A model generated the notes under the pieces. That model had not been told where the DNA came from. It searched no databases and saw only the letters and a list, made by a program, of their open reading frames with translations. Shown one piece after another: positions 5,710 through 6,924 of a stretch of 6,924 nucleotides of DNA; position 1 is the first letter of the stretch, and every line of letters begins with the position of its first letter. The DNA comes from Candidatus Methylomirabilota bacterium (GTDB lineage: Bacteria; Methylomirabilota; Methylomirabilia; Methylomirabilales; Methylomirabilaceae): positions 1 through 6,924 of the forward strand of contig JACQEV010000142.1 of the NCBI GenBank assembly GCA_016200385.1, written 5' to 3'. The position numbers and the translations under genes are program-made.

Positions 5710-6405
5710 TTATTGCTCACCTCCGAGATGGATCGATGGGCTTGAGGCGTCTCCTAAGCAATCACAAGAACCTACTGGGAGCGAGAGGGGGAGCATGTCT
5801 TGCGCTGCTAGGAGGGGAGCGAAACTACTGATTGCTTCTTCCGCGATGCTGACTAAACCTACAGCGCGGCTGGTGGTGTCGGCAAGACGCATGCTGAGAG
5901 CGAGAGCGTCCTCAAGAGTCTGTCGTTGCGTAGGGGAGAGACGCGTTGAGAAGGTGGTGAGTGGCGCTTCGGGTGGGGCGAAGCCGCGCGCCCTTGCGAC
6001 CTCAGCGCGTAGCATAGTGACGGTGGAGGCTTTGGCTTGGGTGAGCCAGTTGACCTTGTTCGCAAGGGTGAGGATTGGTTCGATGATGAGGAGTTTCGAC
6101 CAGGTGATGTCCGCGAGTTCGCCGTTCGTGATGTGAAGGCGATCGATGGTGGCCGCGACGCGCATCAGATAGTGGAGTTTGTAGGGCTTGAAGTGGAGCA
6201 CGGTTTCGCCGAAGGCCTCGAGGGTGGTGAAGCCCCAATCGCGAAAGAGCTCTTGGTCGCGGGCGAGCAGTAAGATGCGTCCGACTTGGACATATTGCCG
6301 CTCGATGGAGGAGGCGAGCCGAAGGAGCGTGGCGTGAAGATCGACCGCGGTGGTGTTGCCGTGGTCGAGCGGTGAAGCCTGGCCGAGCGGTGCGGGAAGG
6401 TGCAT
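5710..6405 (-). CDS. Unrecognised protein, 231 residues, mostly helical, possible DNA-binding-like domain
   Basis: I do not recognise this protein with certainty. Its start ATG (6403-6405 on the complement) is preceded by GAGGT with about 6 bases of spacing, and it lies 40 bases downstream of the pal-like gene on the same strand, so the two may be cotranscribed. Residues 1-22 are loose. Residues 23-50 form a likely helix ending IERQYVQVGRILLLARD. Residues 52-95 (ELFRDWGFTTLEAFGETVL, then YKLHYLMRVAATIDRL) look like the compact helical module of phage and plasmid regulators in which a WGF-sxEEF segment is followed by a Lys/Tyr-rich recognition-like helix. Residues 96-140 continue as helix, with TWSKLLIIEPIL at 101-112. 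A second part (157-195) opens LSPTQRQTLEDAL, and the last 30 residues are Ser/Pro-rich and probably disordered. No signal peptide or membrane segment is seen. The DNA-binding idea is inference from pattern alone. Confidence 0.7.
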   Translation of the reverse strand: MHLPAPLGQASPLDHGNTTAVDLHATLLRLASSIERQYVQVGRILLLARDQELFRDWGFTTLEAFGETVLHFKPYKLHYLMRVAATIDRLHITNGELADITWSKLLIIEPILTLANKVNWLTQAKASTVTMLRAEVARARGFAPPEAPLTTFSTRLSPTQRQTLEDALALSMRLADTTSRAVGLVSIAEEAISSFAPLLAAQDMLPLSLPVGSCDCLGDASSPSIHLGGEQ

Positions 6406-6431
6406 TAGCCTACCTCGGAATCGTCAGGCTA
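6406..6431 (-). promoter_or_regulatory. Inverted repeat enclosing the ribosome binding site of the 231-residue gene
   Basis: On the minus strand, TAGCCT (6431-6426) and AGGCTA (6411-6406) are perfect 6-base inverted arms. The second arm ends directly before the ATG, and the GAGGT Shine-Dalgarno sequence lies in and next to the 14-base loop. In the mRNA this could form a hairpin that limits or tunes ribosome access. It could equally be a protein-binding operator or a chance match. Confidence 0.3.
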
Positions 6432-6445
6432 TGGTCTAGGAGAGC

Positions 6446-6924
6446 TTATTTGGCCTGTATGAATGGGATGATGGCCAATCCTTGACCCTGGACGAGGCGG
6501 AAGTGGGCCCGTCGGTTGAGGCGCCAGGCGCTCTCGTCGTGACCGATGGCGAAGGGGAGCTCCTTGCCGTAGCTGTGCACGGCGAGACGTCCGGGGGTCA
6601 TACCGGCCTTGACGAGATAGTCTGCAGCGGCCTCGGCCCGTCGTTGCCCGAGGCCCAGGTTGTATTCGACGGAGCCCCGTTCGTCGCAGTGGCCCTCGAT
6701 GAGCACGGTGGCGGCGGGGTGCTGGGTGAGCCATTGTAGATTGGTCTTGAGCGCTGCTATAGCGTCGGGGCGGACGAGCGCTTGGTCGTAGTCGAAGAAA
6801 ATATCCTCAAGGGGAGGCGTGGAGCCCTCGGCTTGGGGGGTGGGGACGGTGCGGTCGTGGGCAGGGGCGATGGCTTTGATGTGTTCGACAGCGGCCGGAG
6901 CGGTGATCGGGGCCTGTTGGATGC
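6446..6924 (-). CDS. pal: Peptidoglycan-associated lipoprotein (Pal/OmpA-C domain), 3' part; 5' end outside window
   Basis: The last 158 residues are visible. The frame is open to the right edge, so the GTG at 6706 is internal (the V before LIEGHCDERG), not the start. Pal is an outer-membrane lipoprotein that binds peptidoglycan and works with TolB in the Tol-Pal envelope system. Window residues 1-37 are an Ala/Pro-rich linker. The OmpA-like domain begins at LEDIFFDYDQALVRPDA (38-54) and contains VLIEGHCDERGSVEYNLGLG (73-92), then QRRAEAA, VHSYGKELP and LNRRAHF. Asp80 and Arg95 are 15 residues apart, as are the diaminopimelate-binding Asp and Arg of OmpA-like domains. The GHCDERG wording is typical of Pal rather than OmpA. 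The signal peptide and lipobox cysteine would lie off the window. A tail of about 17 mostly hydrophobic residues follows the domain. The Pal call is firm at the domain level; whether it is the tol-operon copy cannot be told here. Confidence 0.9.
   Translation of the reverse strand, partial: IQQAPITAPAAVEHIKAIAPAHDRTVPTPQAEGSTPPLEDIFFDYDQALVRPDAIAALKTNLQWLTQHPAATVLIEGHCDERGSVEYNLGLGQRRAEAAADYLVKAGMTPGRLAVHSYGKELPFAIGHDESAWRLNRRAHFRLVQGQGLAIIPFIQAK

Noticed and set aside
6037..6273. Plus-strand frames of 78 codons (6037-6273) and 85 codons (6482-6739)
   Set aside because: These are antisense to the 231-residue gene and to pal. The second is the mirror of the conserved OmpA-like domain.

Overview
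The window looks like a chromosomal segment of a high-GC Gram-negative bacterium. The Gram-negative call rests on a pal-like gene at the right edge. The lineage cannot be fixed from sequence alone.

Layout. (1) Positions 1-5076, plus strand, hold a tightly packed cobalamin (vitamin B12) operon of seven genes. They are the 3' part of an L-threonine kinase (pduX-like), cobT, cobS, cbiZ, cbiB, a cobC-type phosphatase and cobU. Every junction overlaps or nearly does: ATGA overlaps at 498-501 and 1556-1559, overlaps of about 31, 44 and 41 bases around cbiZ, cbiB and cobC, and a 7-base gap before cobU. (2) Positions 5077-5709 (633 bases) hold no convincing gene. They contain two hairpin-forming inverted repeats and a short direct repeat, between two convergent gene sets. 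(3) Positions 5710-6405, minus strand, hold an unrecognised 231-residue protein. (4) Positions 6446-6924, minus strand, hold the 3' part of a Pal/OmpA-type peptidoglycan-binding lipoprotein gene that runs off the right edge.

How the genes work together. The B12 operon covers the late part of the pathway, nucleotide loop assembly. PduX makes L-threonine phosphate, the precursor of the aminopropanol linker. CbiB joins the linker to cobyric acid. CobU activates cobinamide to GDP-cobinamide. CobT activates the lower-ligand base to alpha-ribazole phosphate. CobS joins the two halves and CobC removes the phosphate. CbiZ does the reverse of the CbiB step: it strips the side chain from salvaged cobinamide-type corrinoids to give cobyric acid, so the operon can salvage and remodel as well as synthesise. 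The decarboxylase CobD, which would link PduX to CbiB, and the usual cobalamin riboswitch are not in the window; both could lie to the left.

No clearly novel system was found. The points most worth a second look are the cbiZ-containing overlapping operon, the pal-linked unknown gene with a hairpin around its ribosome binding site, and the structured intergenic region, which may include a decayed mobile-element end.
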